The notes under the pieces: model-generated
Database searches by the model: none
What the model saw: only the letters and a program-made list of their open reading frames with translations
What the model was told of the DNA's origin: nothing
Made by a program: the position numbers and the translations under genes
Part shown: piece by piece, positions 37,678 through 46,317 of the stretch
How positions within the stretch are numbered: position 1 is the first letter of the stretch
How the letters are laid out: every line of letters starts with the position of its first letter
Origin: Paractinoplanes tereljensis
GTDB taxonomy: Bacteria; Actinomycetota; Actinomycetes; Mycobacteriales; Micromonosporaceae
DNA: 64,000 nt
NCBI RefSeq assembly: GCF_016862435.1
Contig: NZ_BOMY01000060.1
Location: forward strand, 186,001-250,000
Direction of reading: 5' to 3'

Positions 37678-38277
37678 TCACACCGGTGTGACATTTCCCG
37701 AGCCCCGATAGAGGCCCCGCTTGTTGATGTACTGCACAACACCATCCGGCACCAGGTACCAGACCGGTTCGCCGCCGGCCACCCGGGCCCGGCAGACCGA
37801 CGACGAGATGGCCATGGCCGGCACCGCCACGAGGGTGACCGAGTCGGCCGGCAGGTGGTCGCCGGTGAGTTCGAAGCCGGGCCGGGTGACGCCGACGAAG
37901 TGCGCCATGGTCAGCATCTCGAGCGCGTCCTTCCAACCCAGGATGCGGGAGAGCGCGTCCGCCCCGGTGATGAAGTACAGCTGGGCGTCGGGACCGTAGA
38001 TGGCCCGCATGTCCCGCAGGGTGTCGACGGTGTAGGTGGGGCCGTCCCGGTCGACGTCGGCCCGGCTGACGTGGAAGCGCGGGTTGGACGCGGTGGCGAT
38101 CACCGTCATCAGGTAGCGGTCCTCGGCCGGCGACACCTTGCCCTTCTCATAAGGCTGGCCGGTGGGCACGAAGACGACCTCGTCGAGGTCGAAGCGGGCC
38201 TGCACCTCGCTGGCCGCCACCAGGTGACCGTGATGGATCGGATCGAAAGTTCCACCCATAATCCCGATCCGGCGCAT
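37678..38277 (-). CDS. nadD: nicotinate-mononucleotide adenylyltransferase
   Basis: 199 residues from the ATG at 38277. GGTFDPIHHGHLVAASE is the nucleotidyltransferase (T/H)xGH region, and ISSSVCRAR the second ATP-binding motif. It makes deamido-NAD from NaMN and ATP. The ATG has no ribosome site but a TATATT box ends six bases before it, suggesting a leaderless transcript starting inside the 3' end of the upstream kinase gene. Confidence 0.96.
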   Translation of the reverse strand: MRRIGIMGGTFDPIHHGHLVAASEVQARFDLDEVVFVPTGQPYEKGKVSPAEDRYLMTVIATASNPRFHVSRADVDRDGPTYTVDTLRDMRAIYGPDAQLYFITGADALSRILGWKDALEMLTMAHFVGVTRPGFELTGDHLPADSVTLVAVPAMAISSSVCRARVAGGEPVWYLVPDGVVQYINKRGLYRGSGNVTPV

Positions 38278-38283
38278 CAGAGA

Positions 38284-38289
38284 AATATA
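38284..38289 (-). promoter_or_regulatory. -10 box for a leaderless nadD transcript
   Basis: TATATT on the minus strand with exactly six bases before the nadD ATG, the spacing expected if transcription begins at the A of the start codon. It overlaps no other good ribosome site. No convincing -35 is present. Confidence 0.45.
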
Positions 38290-38291
38290 GA

Positions 38292-39800
38292 TCAATCGTC
38301 TAGGCGGTTGCGGACTGCCGTGAGCAGGTCGTCGGCCGTGAACGGCTTCTCCAGCAGCGCCACCCCGGGGTCGAGCGTTCCCTGCGAGTGCAGCACCGGC
38401 TGGGCATACCCCGACATGTAGAGCACCCGGGTGTCCGGCCGCACCGAGACCAGCCGCTCGGCGAGTTCCTTGCCCAGCATCCCGGGCATCACCACGTCGC
38501 TGACCAGCAGATCGATGCCGCCGTCGTGCCCCGCCGCCAACTCCAGCGCGGCCGCTCCGCACTCCGCCGCGAGCACCCGATAGCCGGCCCCGGAGAGGAT
38601 TCGCCCGGCTACATCCCGAAGTGCCGCCTCGTCCTCGACCACCAGCAACGTCTCGCCCCGCGAGGGAGCCGGCGGCAGCTTAGCCGCCTTATCCGAAAAA
38701 TACGATAAATCAGAAGAAGCAGGCAAGAGTACGGTCACCGTGGTGCCCACCCCGGGCGACGAGGCGATGCTGACCTCCCCGTCGGCCTGCGTGATGATCC
38801 CGTAGACGGTGGCCAGACCCAGCCCGGTGCCGGCCCCGCTCCCCTTCGTGGTGAAGAACGGCTCGAAGGCCCGCTCGACCACCTCGGGCGCCATCCCGGT
38901 GCCGGAATCGCCGACCCGCAGCCGCACCTGCTCCCCGTGCCGGCCGGTGTCGATCACCAGATCGCCGCCGCCCGGCATCGCGTCCCGCGCGTTGAGCGCG
39001 AGGTTGACCAGCACCTGCGAGATCTGCCCCGGATCACAGACCACGGACGGCAGCCCGTCGGCGGGCCGGACGATCAGGTTGATGTGCTCCCCGATCGAGC
39101 GGCGCAGCATCTCCTCGACCTCACCGATCGCCGTGTTGAGGTCCATCACCTGCGGACGCACCACCTCGCGCCGGGCGAAGGACAGCAGCTGGTGGGTGAG
39201 GTCGGTGCCGCGCTTGCCGGCCTGCACGACCTGCTCGGCGTCGGCCGCAATGGCGGACAGATCCGGGGTCGGCGAGGTGGCTTCCTCGATCACGAAGCTG
39301 GCGTAGTTGACGATCACGCCGAGCATGTTGTTGAAGTCGTGCGCGACGCCCCCGGCGAGCTGTCCGAGGCTTTCCAGGCGCTGGCTGCGGTGCACGTGCG
39401 CCTCGGCCCGCAGCCGGGCCTTGTCCTGCTCGGCGCGGGCGCGTTCGCTCAGGTCCCGGATGACCGCGACGGCGAGCCGCCCCTCCTTGGTGTCGACAAT
39501 CGCGACCGAGGACTCGACCGGGATCTCGGTGCCGTCGCGACGCCGGATGGTGGAGGTGGCCGCCCCGATCGGCCCGGGGCGGCCCTCGTCGATCCTCCGC
39601 CGGCGCTCCGGGAGCATCATGCGGGCATCGTCGGTGACCAGCATCTCGATGGATTGGCCGAGCAGTTCCTCGCGCGAGTAGCCGTACAGCTCCACGGCTC
39701 GGTCATTGACGAGCACGATGGTGTACCCGTCCATCACCAGGATCGCGTCCGGGGCAGCCTGCAGCAGACCACCGGCGAGTTCCTCGGACCACTCCACCAA
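38292..39800 (-). CDS. hybrid histidine kinase: PAS-kinase-receiver
   Basis: 502 residues from a TTG at 39800 (GTG at 39797 is equally possible). A PAS domain at about 12-118 (QAAPDAILVMDGYTIVLVNDRAVELYG), a dimerisation domain with the phospho-His in GGVAHDFNNMLGVI, an ATPase domain (LVNLALNARDAMPGGG, DSGTGMAP, GAGTGLGLATVYGI), and a C-terminal receiver (LLVVEDEAALRDV, DLLVSDVVMPGMLG with phospho-Asp, EKPFTADDLL). No membrane segment, so a cytoplasmic sensor. No partner response regulator is adjacent; it may signal through its own receiver or a phosphotransfer protein. Confidence 0.93.
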   Translation of the reverse strand: MVEWSEELAGGLLQAAPDAILVMDGYTIVLVNDRAVELYGYSREELLGQSIEMLVTDDARMMLPERRRRIDEGRPGPIGAATSTIRRRDGTEIPVESSVAIVDTKEGRLAVAVIRDLSERARAEQDKARLRAEAHVHRSQRLESLGQLAGGVAHDFNNMLGVIVNYASFVIEEATSPTPDLSAIAADAEQVVQAGKRGTDLTHQLLSFARREVVRPQVMDLNTAIGEVEEMLRRSIGEHINLIVRPADGLPSVVCDPGQISQVLVNLALNARDAMPGGGDLVIDTGRHGEQVRLRVGDSGTGMAPEVVERAFEPFFTTKGSGAGTGLGLATVYGIITQADGEVSIASSPGVGTTVTVLLPASSDLSYFSDKAAKLPPAPSRGETLLVVEDEAALRDVAGRILSGAGYRVLAAECGAAALELAAGHDGGIDLLVSDVVMPGMLGKELAERLVSVRPDTRVLYMSGYAQPVLHSQGTLDPGVALLEKPFTADDLLTAVRNRLDD

Positions 39801-39843
39801 CGAAGGCTAGCGAAGGCGTCGATCCCGAAAAGCGAGAATTGCC

Positions 39844-42315
39844 CTAAAAGCGAGCATCGACTGCGCGGCGCATGTCGTCGTCGGCATCCTGCACGACCCG
39901 GCGGAGAATCGGATCAAGATCTTCCCGGGCCAACAGCTCGGCGGCCAGCCGCCGGGTCTCCGCATCAACCGCCAGTTCCGGGTACGCGTACCCGGCGGTC
40001 CGCTCCGCGCTCATCCCGCCCCGCACCCGCATCATCGCCGGCATCTCGGCGAAGTACCGCGGCACGTACGACGCCAGCAGTCCGAGCTGCTCGGGATGCC
40101 AGAAACCGGACGCCGTCATCTCGACCAGGCGGTTGGACAGCGAAACGTCCGACACGATCGCCTGCCAGGCAGCGGCCTTCGCCTCGGCGGTGGGCACCGC
40201 GGCCCGGCACCGGGCGGCCCACTGGGCCCCGGTGGCACTGCGGTCCCGGGCGAACTCCTCGTCGATCTCGGCGAGGCCGGCCGCGTCCAGCACGACCAGC
40301 CGGTAGAGGATCAGCCAGCGCAGGTCGGCATCGATGGCCAGCCCGTCCGGCACACCCTCACCGGCCAGCCAGCCCCGCAGCCGCCCGGTCTCGCTGGTGG
40401 CGCCGATCAGGCCCCGGGCCGCGGCCAGTTGCCGGGACCCACCCGCTTCGGAGACGGCCAGCAACCGGTCGGCGGCCTGGGTGACGAGTTCGAGCGCGGC
40501 CGGCCGGGTCTCCGGCGTCGAGTAGCGGTCGACCAGGCTCCGGGTGGCTCGCAGCACGTCCTCCACGATCACCACCTCGGACTCCACCGGCAGCGCGGTC
40601 AGCACCAGCGTGACCAGCTCGGCGACCGGCCGTTCGCCGTCGACCACGGCGTCCAGCGTGGCGGCCCAGAGCACGGCCCGGGCCAGCGAGTCGGAGATCA
40701 GCGGCAGGGCGGTGGGCACGGCCGCGGTGGACGCCTCGTCCAGGCGGATCTTGGCGTACGTCAGGTCGCCGTCGTTGAGTACCACCAGGTCGGCGGCGGC
40801 CTCCTCGTCAAGCCGCGGCACCAGGGTCTGCGCAGCCGCCTCCACCTCGACCGGCAACAGGGAACGCCGCACCATGGTGCCGTCGGCGGCCCGGTCGTAC
40901 AGCCCGATGCCGATCTTGTGCGGCCGCAGCGTCGGGTGGTCGGCCGGGGCGGTCTGTTCGACCCGGGCCGGCGACAGGGCCAGCTTCAGCGTGTTGACCT
41001 GGGCCCGGCGCAGCCACACCTCGGCCCAGCCGGACAGGTCCCGCCCACTCGCCTTGGCCAGGGCCCCGAGCAGGTCGGCGAGCGTGGCGTTGCCGTAGGC
41101 GTGCGCCGTGAAGTGCTCGTTCAGCCCGGCCAGGAAGGCCTCGTCGCCCACGAACGCGACAAGCTGCTTGAGGGTGGCGGCGCCCTTGGCGTACGAGATG
41201 CCGTCGAAGTTCAGCAGTGCCTGTTCGGTGTCGCGCACCTCGACCGGGGCCACCGGGTGGGTGGACGGGTGCTGGTCGGCGCGCAGTCCCCACGCCTTGC
41301 GCTGCATCGCGAACGTGGTCCAGGTGCCGGTGAAGCGGGTGGCCTCGCCGGCCACCCGGGTGCCGAGGTACTCCGCGAACGACTCGTTCAGCCACAGGTC
41401 GTCCCACCAGGCCATGGTGACCAGGTCGCCGAACCACATGTGGGCCATCTCGTGCGCGATGACGTTGGCCCGGCTCTCCCGCTGGCTGTCGGTGACCGCC
41501 GAGCGGTAGATCATCTCGTCCCGGAAGACGACAAGTCCCGGGTACTCCATGGCGCCGAAGTTGAACTCGGGCGCGAACGCCTGCTGGTAGTGCCCGAAGG
41601 GATACCGGATCTCGAACATCTCGTGATAGCGGTCCAGGCACTGCTTGGTGATCGTGAACAACTCCTCGGCCTGCCGGTCGAGGTGCTCGGCCAGGGCGGC
41701 CCGCACGTACAGCGCCAGCGGGATGCCGTCGTGCTCGTCGGTTACCGCGTGGAACGGCCCGGCGAACAGCGAGGCGAGGTAGGTGGAGATCGGCTTGGTG
41801 GCCGCGAACCGCCACTCGCCGGCTTCGTGCGACACGAGCTCGCCGTTGGTGGCGACCTTCCAGTCGGCGGGCGCGCTGACCGAGACCTGCCACGACGCCT
41901 TCAGGTCGGGCTGGTCGAAGCAGGGCAGCACCCGGCCCCCGTTGTTGATGAACAGGTGCTGGTAGAGGTAGACGTTCCCGTCGGCCGGGTCGGTGTACCG
42001 GTGCAGGCCCTCGCCGTCGTTGGAATACCGCATGGTCGCCTCGACCACCAGCTCGTTCTCCTCGGCCAGGTCGGCCAGGGTCAGCCGGCCGTCCGAAGCC
42101 GACCCGGACGGCACCGGCGACCCGTTCAGCGTCATCGACGAGATGGCGACCGGCTCGAACTCCAGGAAGGTCGACGAGCCCGGCCGCGCCCCGAAACGCA
42201 CCACGGCCCGCGAGCCGAAGGTATCCCCGGAGGTGGTCACGTCGAGGTGCACCTCGTACGAATGGACGTCGATGATGGCAGCCCGGGCGGTGGCCTCGGA
42301 GCGGGTCAGCGGCAT
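39844..42315 (-). CDS. pepN: aminopeptidase N (M1 family)
   Basis: 823 residues from the ATG at 42315 (MPLTRSEATARA); ATGs at 42324 and 42327 add only three or four residues. The exopeptidase motif is GAMEYPGLV and the zinc site HEMAHMWFGDLVTMAWWDDLWLNESFAEY (HExxH, then Glu). It removes N-terminal residues from peptides in the cytoplasm. The C-terminal ERAP1-like domain is complete. Divergent from the trpS leader. Confidence 0.96.
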   Translation of the reverse strand: MPLTRSEATARAAIIDVHSYEVHLDVTTSGDTFGSRAVVRFGARPGSSTFLEFEPVAISSMTLNGSPVPSGSASDGRLTLADLAEENELVVEATMRYSNDGEGLHRYTDPADGNVYLYQHLFINNGGRVLPCFDQPDLKASWQVSVSAPADWKVATNGELVSHEAGEWRFAATKPISTYLASLFAGPFHAVTDEHDGIPLALYVRAALAEHLDRQAEELFTITKQCLDRYHEMFEIRYPFGHYQQAFAPEFNFGAMEYPGLVVFRDEMIYRSAVTDSQRESRANVIAHEMAHMWFGDLVTMAWWDDLWLNESFAEYLGTRVAGEATRFTGTWTTFAMQRKAWGLRADQHPSTHPVAPVEVRDTEQALLNFDGISYAKGAATLKQLVAFVGDEAFLAGLNEHFTAHAYGNATLADLLGALAKASGRDLSGWAEVWLRRAQVNTLKLALSPARVEQTAPADHPTLRPHKIGIGLYDRAADGTMVRRSLLPVEVEAAAQTLVPRLDEEAAADLVVLNDGDLTYAKIRLDEASTAAVPTALPLISDSLARAVLWAATLDAVVDGERPVAELVTLVLTALPVESEVVIVEDVLRATRSLVDRYSTPETRPAALELVTQAADRLLAVSEAGGSRQLAAARGLIGATSETGRLRGWLAGEGVPDGLAIDADLRWLILYRLVVLDAAGLAEIDEEFARDRSATGAQWAARCRAAVPTAEAKAAAWQAIVSDVSLSNRLVEMTASGFWHPEQLGLLASYVPRYFAEMPAMMRVRGGMSAERTAGYAYPELAVDAETRRLAAELLAREDLDPILRRVVQDADDDMRRAVDARF

Positions 42316-42405
42316 GACGACCATCATGCCCGTCCGGCCCGGCAGGCACACCGCCGCCTCGCGGATCAAGAGCGGCACGAGGGGTACGATGCAGAGGTGC
42401 GCACG

Positions 42406-42432
42406 ATGAACCTTTGCTGGTGGCTGCCCTGA
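42406..42432 (+). CDS. trpS leader peptide MNLCWWLP
   Basis: An eight-codon ORF with two adjacent Trp codons (42418-42423), ATG preceded by GAGG about nine bases away, and TGA at 42430-42432 immediately before the antiterminator segment. Tandem Trp codons are rare, and the position upstream of a tryptophanyl-tRNA synthetase gene makes a leader-peptide role very likely. Ribosomes pausing here when charged Trp-tRNA is short would favour read-through into trpS. Confidence 0.88.
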   Translation: MNLCWWLP

Positions 42433-42493
42433 CGGGCGGCTCACCCACACGCGCATGACCTCATCCGCGGCCGCCCCTTCCGGGCGGCCGTTT
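42433..42493 (+). promoter_or_regulatory. trp-type transcription attenuator of trpS
   Basis: Segment CGGGCGGC at 42433-42440 can pair with GCCGCCC at 42470-42476 (antiterminator). The same left arm alternatively pairs with GGGCGGCCG at 42482-42490 to make the terminator. A ribosome that reaches the leader stop codon covers the first segment and lets the terminator form; one stalled at the Trp codons leaves it free. All the parts of a classical attenuator are therefore present in order. Confidence 0.85.
42468..42493 (+). terminator. attenuator terminator hairpin
   Basis: CGGCCGCCC / GGGCGGCCG, a perfect 9-bp stem with loop CTTCC, followed by TTT. It lies 58 bases before the trpS start. Confidence 0.85.
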
Positions 42494-42551
42494 CGCATGT
42501 CACGGCCCATCTCCGGCGGGGCGCCCCAGCCCGTACGGAAGGAATCTCGCC

Positions 42552-43511
42552 ATGATCAAGCGACTCACCGGCTTTCAGCCGACCGGAAACCTGCACCTCG
42601 GAAATCTGCTGGGCGCCATGCGCCCGCTGGTCGAGGCGCAGCCGACGACCAACTCGATCGCCATGATCGCCGACCTGCACGCGCTGACCATGGAGCATGA
42701 TCCGGCCGCGGTGCGGGCGAACACGCTCGAGGTGGCCACCCTGCTGCTGGCGGCCGGCGTCGACCCGGGCCGCACCGCGATCATCGCGAACTCGCAGGTC
42801 CCCGAGCACACCGAGCTGCACTACCTGCTGGAATGCACGACCGGTTTCGGCGAGGCGGCCCGTATGATCCAGTTCAAGGAGAAGTCGGCGGGCGGCGGGC
42901 CGGTGCGGCTGAGTCTGCTCACCTACCCGGTGCTGATGGCCGCCGACATCCTGGTGCACGACGCCGAGCAGGTGCCGGTCGGCGACGATCAGAGCCAGCA
43001 TCTGGAACTGGCCCGCACCCTCGCGCTACGGTTCAACGCGCGCTACGGGGACACCTTCACCGTGCCCGAGGGCATTCGCCCCGAGTCGGCCGCACGGATC
43101 ATGGACCTGTCCGATCCGACCCGCAAGATGAGCAAGAGCGCGCCGTCGCCGGCCGGCCGGATCGGGCTGCTCGACCCGCCCGAGACGATCCGCAAGGCGA
43201 TCTCCCGCGCGGTCACCGACACCGTCGGCGTGGTCCGGCACGATCCGGACAATCAGCCCGGCGTCAGCAACCTGCTGGCCATCCTGGCCGCGTGCACCGA
43301 CGAGAAACCCGGCGAGTTCACCTCGTACGGCGCGCTGAAACGCGAGGTCACCGACGCGGTGGTCGCGCTGCTCGAGCCGATCCGCGCCCGCTATGCGGAG
43401 CTGGACCCCGGCTACGTCCGCGAGATCCTGGCGGAGGGCCAGGCCCGGGTGCGGCCTGCGGCGCTGGCGACGGTACGGCGTACGCGTGACGCGATCGGGC
43501 TACTGAACTAA
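42552..43511 (+). CDS. trpS: tryptophanyl-tRNA synthetase
   Basis: 319 residues. Class I signature PTGNLHLGNLLG (HIGH-type) and KMSKS in DPTRKMSKSAPSP, with the DQSQHLELAR tryptophan-pocket segment. It charges tRNA-Trp in the cytoplasm. GGAAGGAATC precedes the ATG. Expression should rise when Trp-tRNA charging falls, through the attenuator upstream. Its stop overlaps the end of the convergent acetyltransferase gene by 12 bases. Confidence 0.98.
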   Translation: MIKRLTGFQPTGNLHLGNLLGAMRPLVEAQPTTNSIAMIADLHALTMEHDPAAVRANTLEVATLLLAAGVDPGRTAIIANSQVPEHTELHYLLECTTGFGEAARMIQFKEKSAGGGPVRLSLLTYPVLMAADILVHDAEQVPVGDDQSQHLELARTLALRFNARYGDTFTVPEGIRPESAARIMDLSDPTRKMSKSAPSPAGRIGLLDPPETIRKAISRAVTDTVGVVRHDPDNQPGVSNLLAILAACTDEKPGEFTSYGALKREVTDAVVALLEPIRARYAELDPGYVREILAEGQARVRPAALATVRRTRDAIGLLN

Positions 43512-43952
43512 CGCGGCCAGGCGCTTCTCGAAGCACACGCTGAACGGGTTGCCGACATACGGCCCGTACGCCGGGATCTGGTGGTAACCCGCCGACTGGT
43601 AGAGAGCGATCGCCGCGGGCAGGTAGGTGCCGGTCTCCAGCCGGATGACCGGCCGGTCCGCGGCCAGCGCCTCTTCCTCGACCGCGACGATCATCTGGCG
43701 GGCGATGCCCCGGCCCCGGAAGGCCGGCCGCACGTACATCCGCTGCAGCTCGACCACCCCGGGTTCCATGGCCTGCCAGCCGGCGCAGGCCACGGCCCGG
43801 TACTCAACCACGGCCACCATGTACGCAGCGTCATCGTTGGGGATGAACACCGTGGTGTTCATCCCCCCGTCGATCTCCCGTATCTCCTGCTGCTGGGCCG
43901 TGACCAGGGCACCAAGCTCGGGGTCCAGCGCGGGACGGGATTCGATCAGCAC
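43500..43952 (-). CDS. GNAT acetyltransferase
   Basis: 150 residues, GTG start. ELQRMYVRPAFRGRGIARQMIVAVEEEAL is the acetyl-CoA-binding motif A, and ETGTYLPAAIALYQSAGYHQIPAYGPYVGNPFSVCFEKRL the motif B and C-terminal part. The substrate is unknown; the last part resembles small-molecule amine acetylases. Convergent with and overlapping trpS. Confidence 0.9.
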   Translation of the reverse strand: MLIESRPALDPELGALVTAQQQEIREIDGGMNTTVFIPNDDAAYMVAVVEYRAVACAGWQAMEPGVVELQRMYVRPAFRGRGIARQMIVAVEEEALAADRPVIRLETGTYLPAAIALYQSAGYHQIPAYGPYVGNPFSVCFEKRLAALVQ

Positions 43953-44009
43953 GCCGGTGACTCTAAGCGAGCACAGTTTCCGGATGGTTGCGACAAGCTG
44001 GACGACGCC

Positions 44010-45515
44010 CTATTCGCCGGTGTCGTCCTCATCGTCCTCGTCGGTAACCAGCACCGGCCGCTTCGCGTTCGCCAGCGTGGTGACCGTGCCGTCCGGCGCC
44101 ATGTGCAGCAGCTCGTCGTCGGAGCGCACCCGGCGTGCCTTGCGGGCGGCGAGCCGCTGCGAGGCGCTGGCCCGGTGGCTCTCCTCCTCGAGGCGGGCGT
44201 CGGTGCCGCGCGGACCGGAGACGAACTCCCCGGCGTTGGGCTGCCAGTCGAACTCCTGGACGCCGATCCGCACCGGGTCGCCGGCCTTCGCGCCCTTCTT
44301 GCCCAGCGCGGCCTCGACGCCGAGCCGCTCGAGGCGGTCGGCCAGGTAGCCCAGGGCCTCGTCGTTGTCGAAGTTGGTCTGCTTGATCCAGCGCTCGACC
44401 TGGGCGCCGCGCACCACGAACACGCCCTCTTCGTCCTGCTCGACGGTGAAGCCGCTCTCGTCGACCGCGCGGGGGCGCACCACGACCCGGGTGGCCTCCG
44501 GCTCGGGCGTGGCCAGCCGGTGCTCGGCGACCGTGGCCGCGAGCGCGTAGACCAGCTCCTTGAGCCCCTCGCGGGTGATCGCGCTGACCTCGAAGACTCG
44601 GAAGCCACGGGCCTCCAGGTCGGGGCGGACCATCTCGGCGAGGTCCCGGCCGTCCGGGATGTCGATCTTGTTGAGCACCACCAGCCGCGGCCGGTCCTCG
44701 AGACCGCCGTACGCCGACAGCTCGGCCTCGATCGCGTCCAGGTCGGCGAGCGGGTCGCGGTCGATCTCCGGCGTCGCCGCGTCGAGCACGTGCACCAGCA
44801 CCGAGGTGCGCTCGATGTGCCGCAGGAACTGCATGCCGAGACCCTTGCCGGTGGCCGCACCCGGGATCAGGCCGGGCACGTCGGCGACCGTGAACGTCTG
44901 GTCGCCGGCCTGCACCACGCCAAGGTTGGGCACGAGCGTGGTGAACGGGTAGTCGGCGATCTTGGGCTTGGCCGCCGAGATCACCGAGATGAGCGACGAC
45001 TTGCCCGCCGACGGGAAGCCGACCAGGCCCACGTCGGCCACGCTCTTGAGCTCGAGCACCACGTCGATCCGGTCGCCGGGCTCGCCCAGTTCGGCGAAGC
45101 CGGGCACCTTGCGCCGGGTGTTGGCCAGCGAGGCGTTACCCCGCCCGCCGCGGCCACCGCGGGCCACCTCGTAGGTGGTGCCCTCGCCGACCAGGTCGGC
45201 CAGCACCTCGCCGTCCTCGCCGTGCACGACGGTGCCGGGCGGCACCGGCACGGTCAGGTCCTTGCCGTTCGCGCCGTCCCGGTTCGCGCCCGCGCCGCTG
45301 ACGCCGCCGGCCGCCTTGATGTGCGGGTGGAAGTGGAAGTCGAGCAGCGTGTGCTGCTGCGGGTCGACGACGAGCGTGATGCCGCCACCGTGCCCGCCGT
45401 TGCCGCCGTCGGGACCGCCGAGCGGCTTGAACTTCTCCCGGCGTACCGAGACGCAGCCGTGCCCGCCGTCACCCGCCTGCAGGTGCAGCACGACCCGATC
45501 GACGAACGTGGTCAC
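44010..45515 (-). CDS. obg: Obg/CgtA GTPase
   Basis: 501 residues, GTG start. The Gly-rich Obg domain (GGNGGHGGGITLVVD, RGGRGGRGNASLA), the GTPase domain (GFPSAGKSSLIS, DVPGLIPGA, NKIDIPD) and the actinobacterial OCT domain (FVVRGAQVERWIKQTNFDNDEALGYLADRL) are complete, followed by a charged tail with DEDDEDD. It works in 50S assembly and stress/growth signalling. Downstream of rpmA, after a 19-bp hairpin. Confidence 0.97.
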   Translation of the reverse strand: MTTFVDRVVLHLQAGDGGHGCVSVRREKFKPLGGPDGGNGGHGGGITLVVDPQQHTLLDFHFHPHIKAAGGVSGAGANRDGANGKDLTVPVPPGTVVHGEDGEVLADLVGEGTTYEVARGGRGGRGNASLANTRRKVPGFAELGEPGDRIDVVLELKSVADVGLVGFPSAGKSSLISVISAAKPKIADYPFTTLVPNLGVVQAGDQTFTVADVPGLIPGAATGKGLGMQFLRHIERTSVLVHVLDAATPEIDRDPLADLDAIEAELSAYGGLEDRPRLVVLNKIDIPDGRDLAEMVRPDLEARGFRVFEVSAITREGLKELVYALAATVAEHRLATPEPEATRVVVRPRAVDESGFTVEQDEEGVFVVRGAQVERWIKQTNFDNDEALGYLADRLERLGVEAALGKKGAKAGDPVRIGVQEFDWQPNAGEFVSGPRGTDARLEEESHRASASQRLAARKARRVRSDDELLHMAPDGTVTTLANAKRPVLVTDEDDEDDTGE

Positions 45516-45536
45516 TTGCTCAACTCCCTAAACACA

Positions 45537-45577
45537 ACAGCGGGCCGCGGACCCCGAGGGGGTCCGTGGCCCGCTGT
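45537..45577. terminator. 19-bp hairpin between rpmA and obg
   Basis: ACAGCGGGCCGCGGACCCC pairs with GGGGTCCGTGGCCCGCTGT (one G-T pair) around loop GAG. On the minus strand it follows the rpmA stop and is preceded, not followed, by a T-run. It may be a partial terminator or an RNA-processing site that lowers obg expression relative to the ribosomal genes. Confidence 0.65.
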
Positions 45578-45586
45578 AGGAAAAAA

Positions 45587-45844
45587 CTACTCCGAGACCG
45601 GAACGATGCTGACGGTCTTGCGACCGCGGTTCTTGCCGAACAGCACGTTGCCGTGGGCCAGCGCGAACAGCGTGTCGTCGCCACCGCGGCCGACCAGGTC
45701 GCCCGGGTGGAACTTCGTGCCACGCTGGCGGATCAGGATCTCGCCGGCGTTGACCAGCTGGCCACCGAACCGCTTGACGCCGAGCCGCTGGGCGGCGGAG
45801 TCACGGCCGTTGCGCGAGCTGGACGCACCCTTTTTGTGAGCCAT
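45587..45844 (-). CDS. rpmA: 50S ribosomal protein L27
   Basis: 85 residues. AHKKGASSSRNGRDSAAQRLGVKRFGGQ and the GTKFHPGDLVGRGGDDTLFALAHG core are diagnostic. The N-terminus reaches the peptidyl-transferase centre; there is no cleavable N-terminal extension of the Firmicutes type. Starts 13 bases after rplU. Confidence 0.98.
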   Translation of the reverse strand: MAHKKGASSSRNGRDSAAQRLGVKRFGGQLVNAGEILIRQRGTKFHPGDLVGRGGDDTLFALAHGNVLFGKNRGRKTVSIVPVSE

Positions 45845-45857
45845 GAGTGATCCGCCC

Positions 45858-46172
45858 CTACTTCCCGCTCTTGATGCCGGTGACCTTGATCTTGGTCAGA
45901 GGCTGACGGTGCCCCTGGCGCTTGTGGTAGCCGGTCTTGTTCTTGAACTTGTGGATCCGGATCTTCGGACCCTTGGTGTGCTCGGCGATCTCGCCGGACA
46001 CCGTAACGTTGGCAAGCTTGGCCGCGTCGGTCACCAGGTTGTCACCGTCGACGAGGAGGACTGCGGCGAGCTTGAGCGCATCGCCGGGCACGCCCGCGAG
46101 CTTCTCGACCTCGATCACGTCGCCCTCGGCAACCTTGTACTGCTTGCCGCCGGTCTTGACGATCGCGTACAT
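45858..46172 (-). CDS. rplU: 50S ribosomal protein L21
   Basis: 104 residues. MYAIVKTGGKQYKVAEGD and KIRIHKFKNKTGYHKRQGHRQPLTKIKV are diagnostic. L21 binds 23S rRNA with L20. First gene of rplU-rpmA-obg. Its 5' leader holds two stem-loops (46198-46214 and 46253-46273). Confidence 0.98.
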   Translation of the reverse strand: MYAIVKTGGKQYKVAEGDVIEVEKLAGVPGDALKLAAVLLVDGDNLVTDAAKLANVTVSGEIAEHTKGPKIRIHKFKNKTGYHKRQGHRQPLTKIKVTGIKSGK

Positions 46173-46197
46173 CGGACGCGGACTCCCTGAGACTTAC

Positions 46198-46273
46198 GCA
46201 GCGATGACCGCTGCTTGGCGGATGGTGCTGTCCCGAGAAATGTCACCGGGTCACGGCGCATGAAAAGCGCCGT
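46198..46273 (-). promoter_or_regulatory. structured 5' leader of rplU
   Basis: Two perfect stems: GCAGCG/CGCTGC with a 5-base loop (46198-46214) and ACGGCGC/GCGCCGT with a 7-base loop (46253-46273). A plausible -10 TACGCT lies just upstream on the minus strand. The leader could bind a ribosomal protein for feedback, but no known L21-leader consensus was recognised. Confidence 0.35.
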
Positions 46274-46317
46274 CGGCAAGCGTACTTCATCAGCCACGCC
46301 GAACCCAAACCGGGGAC

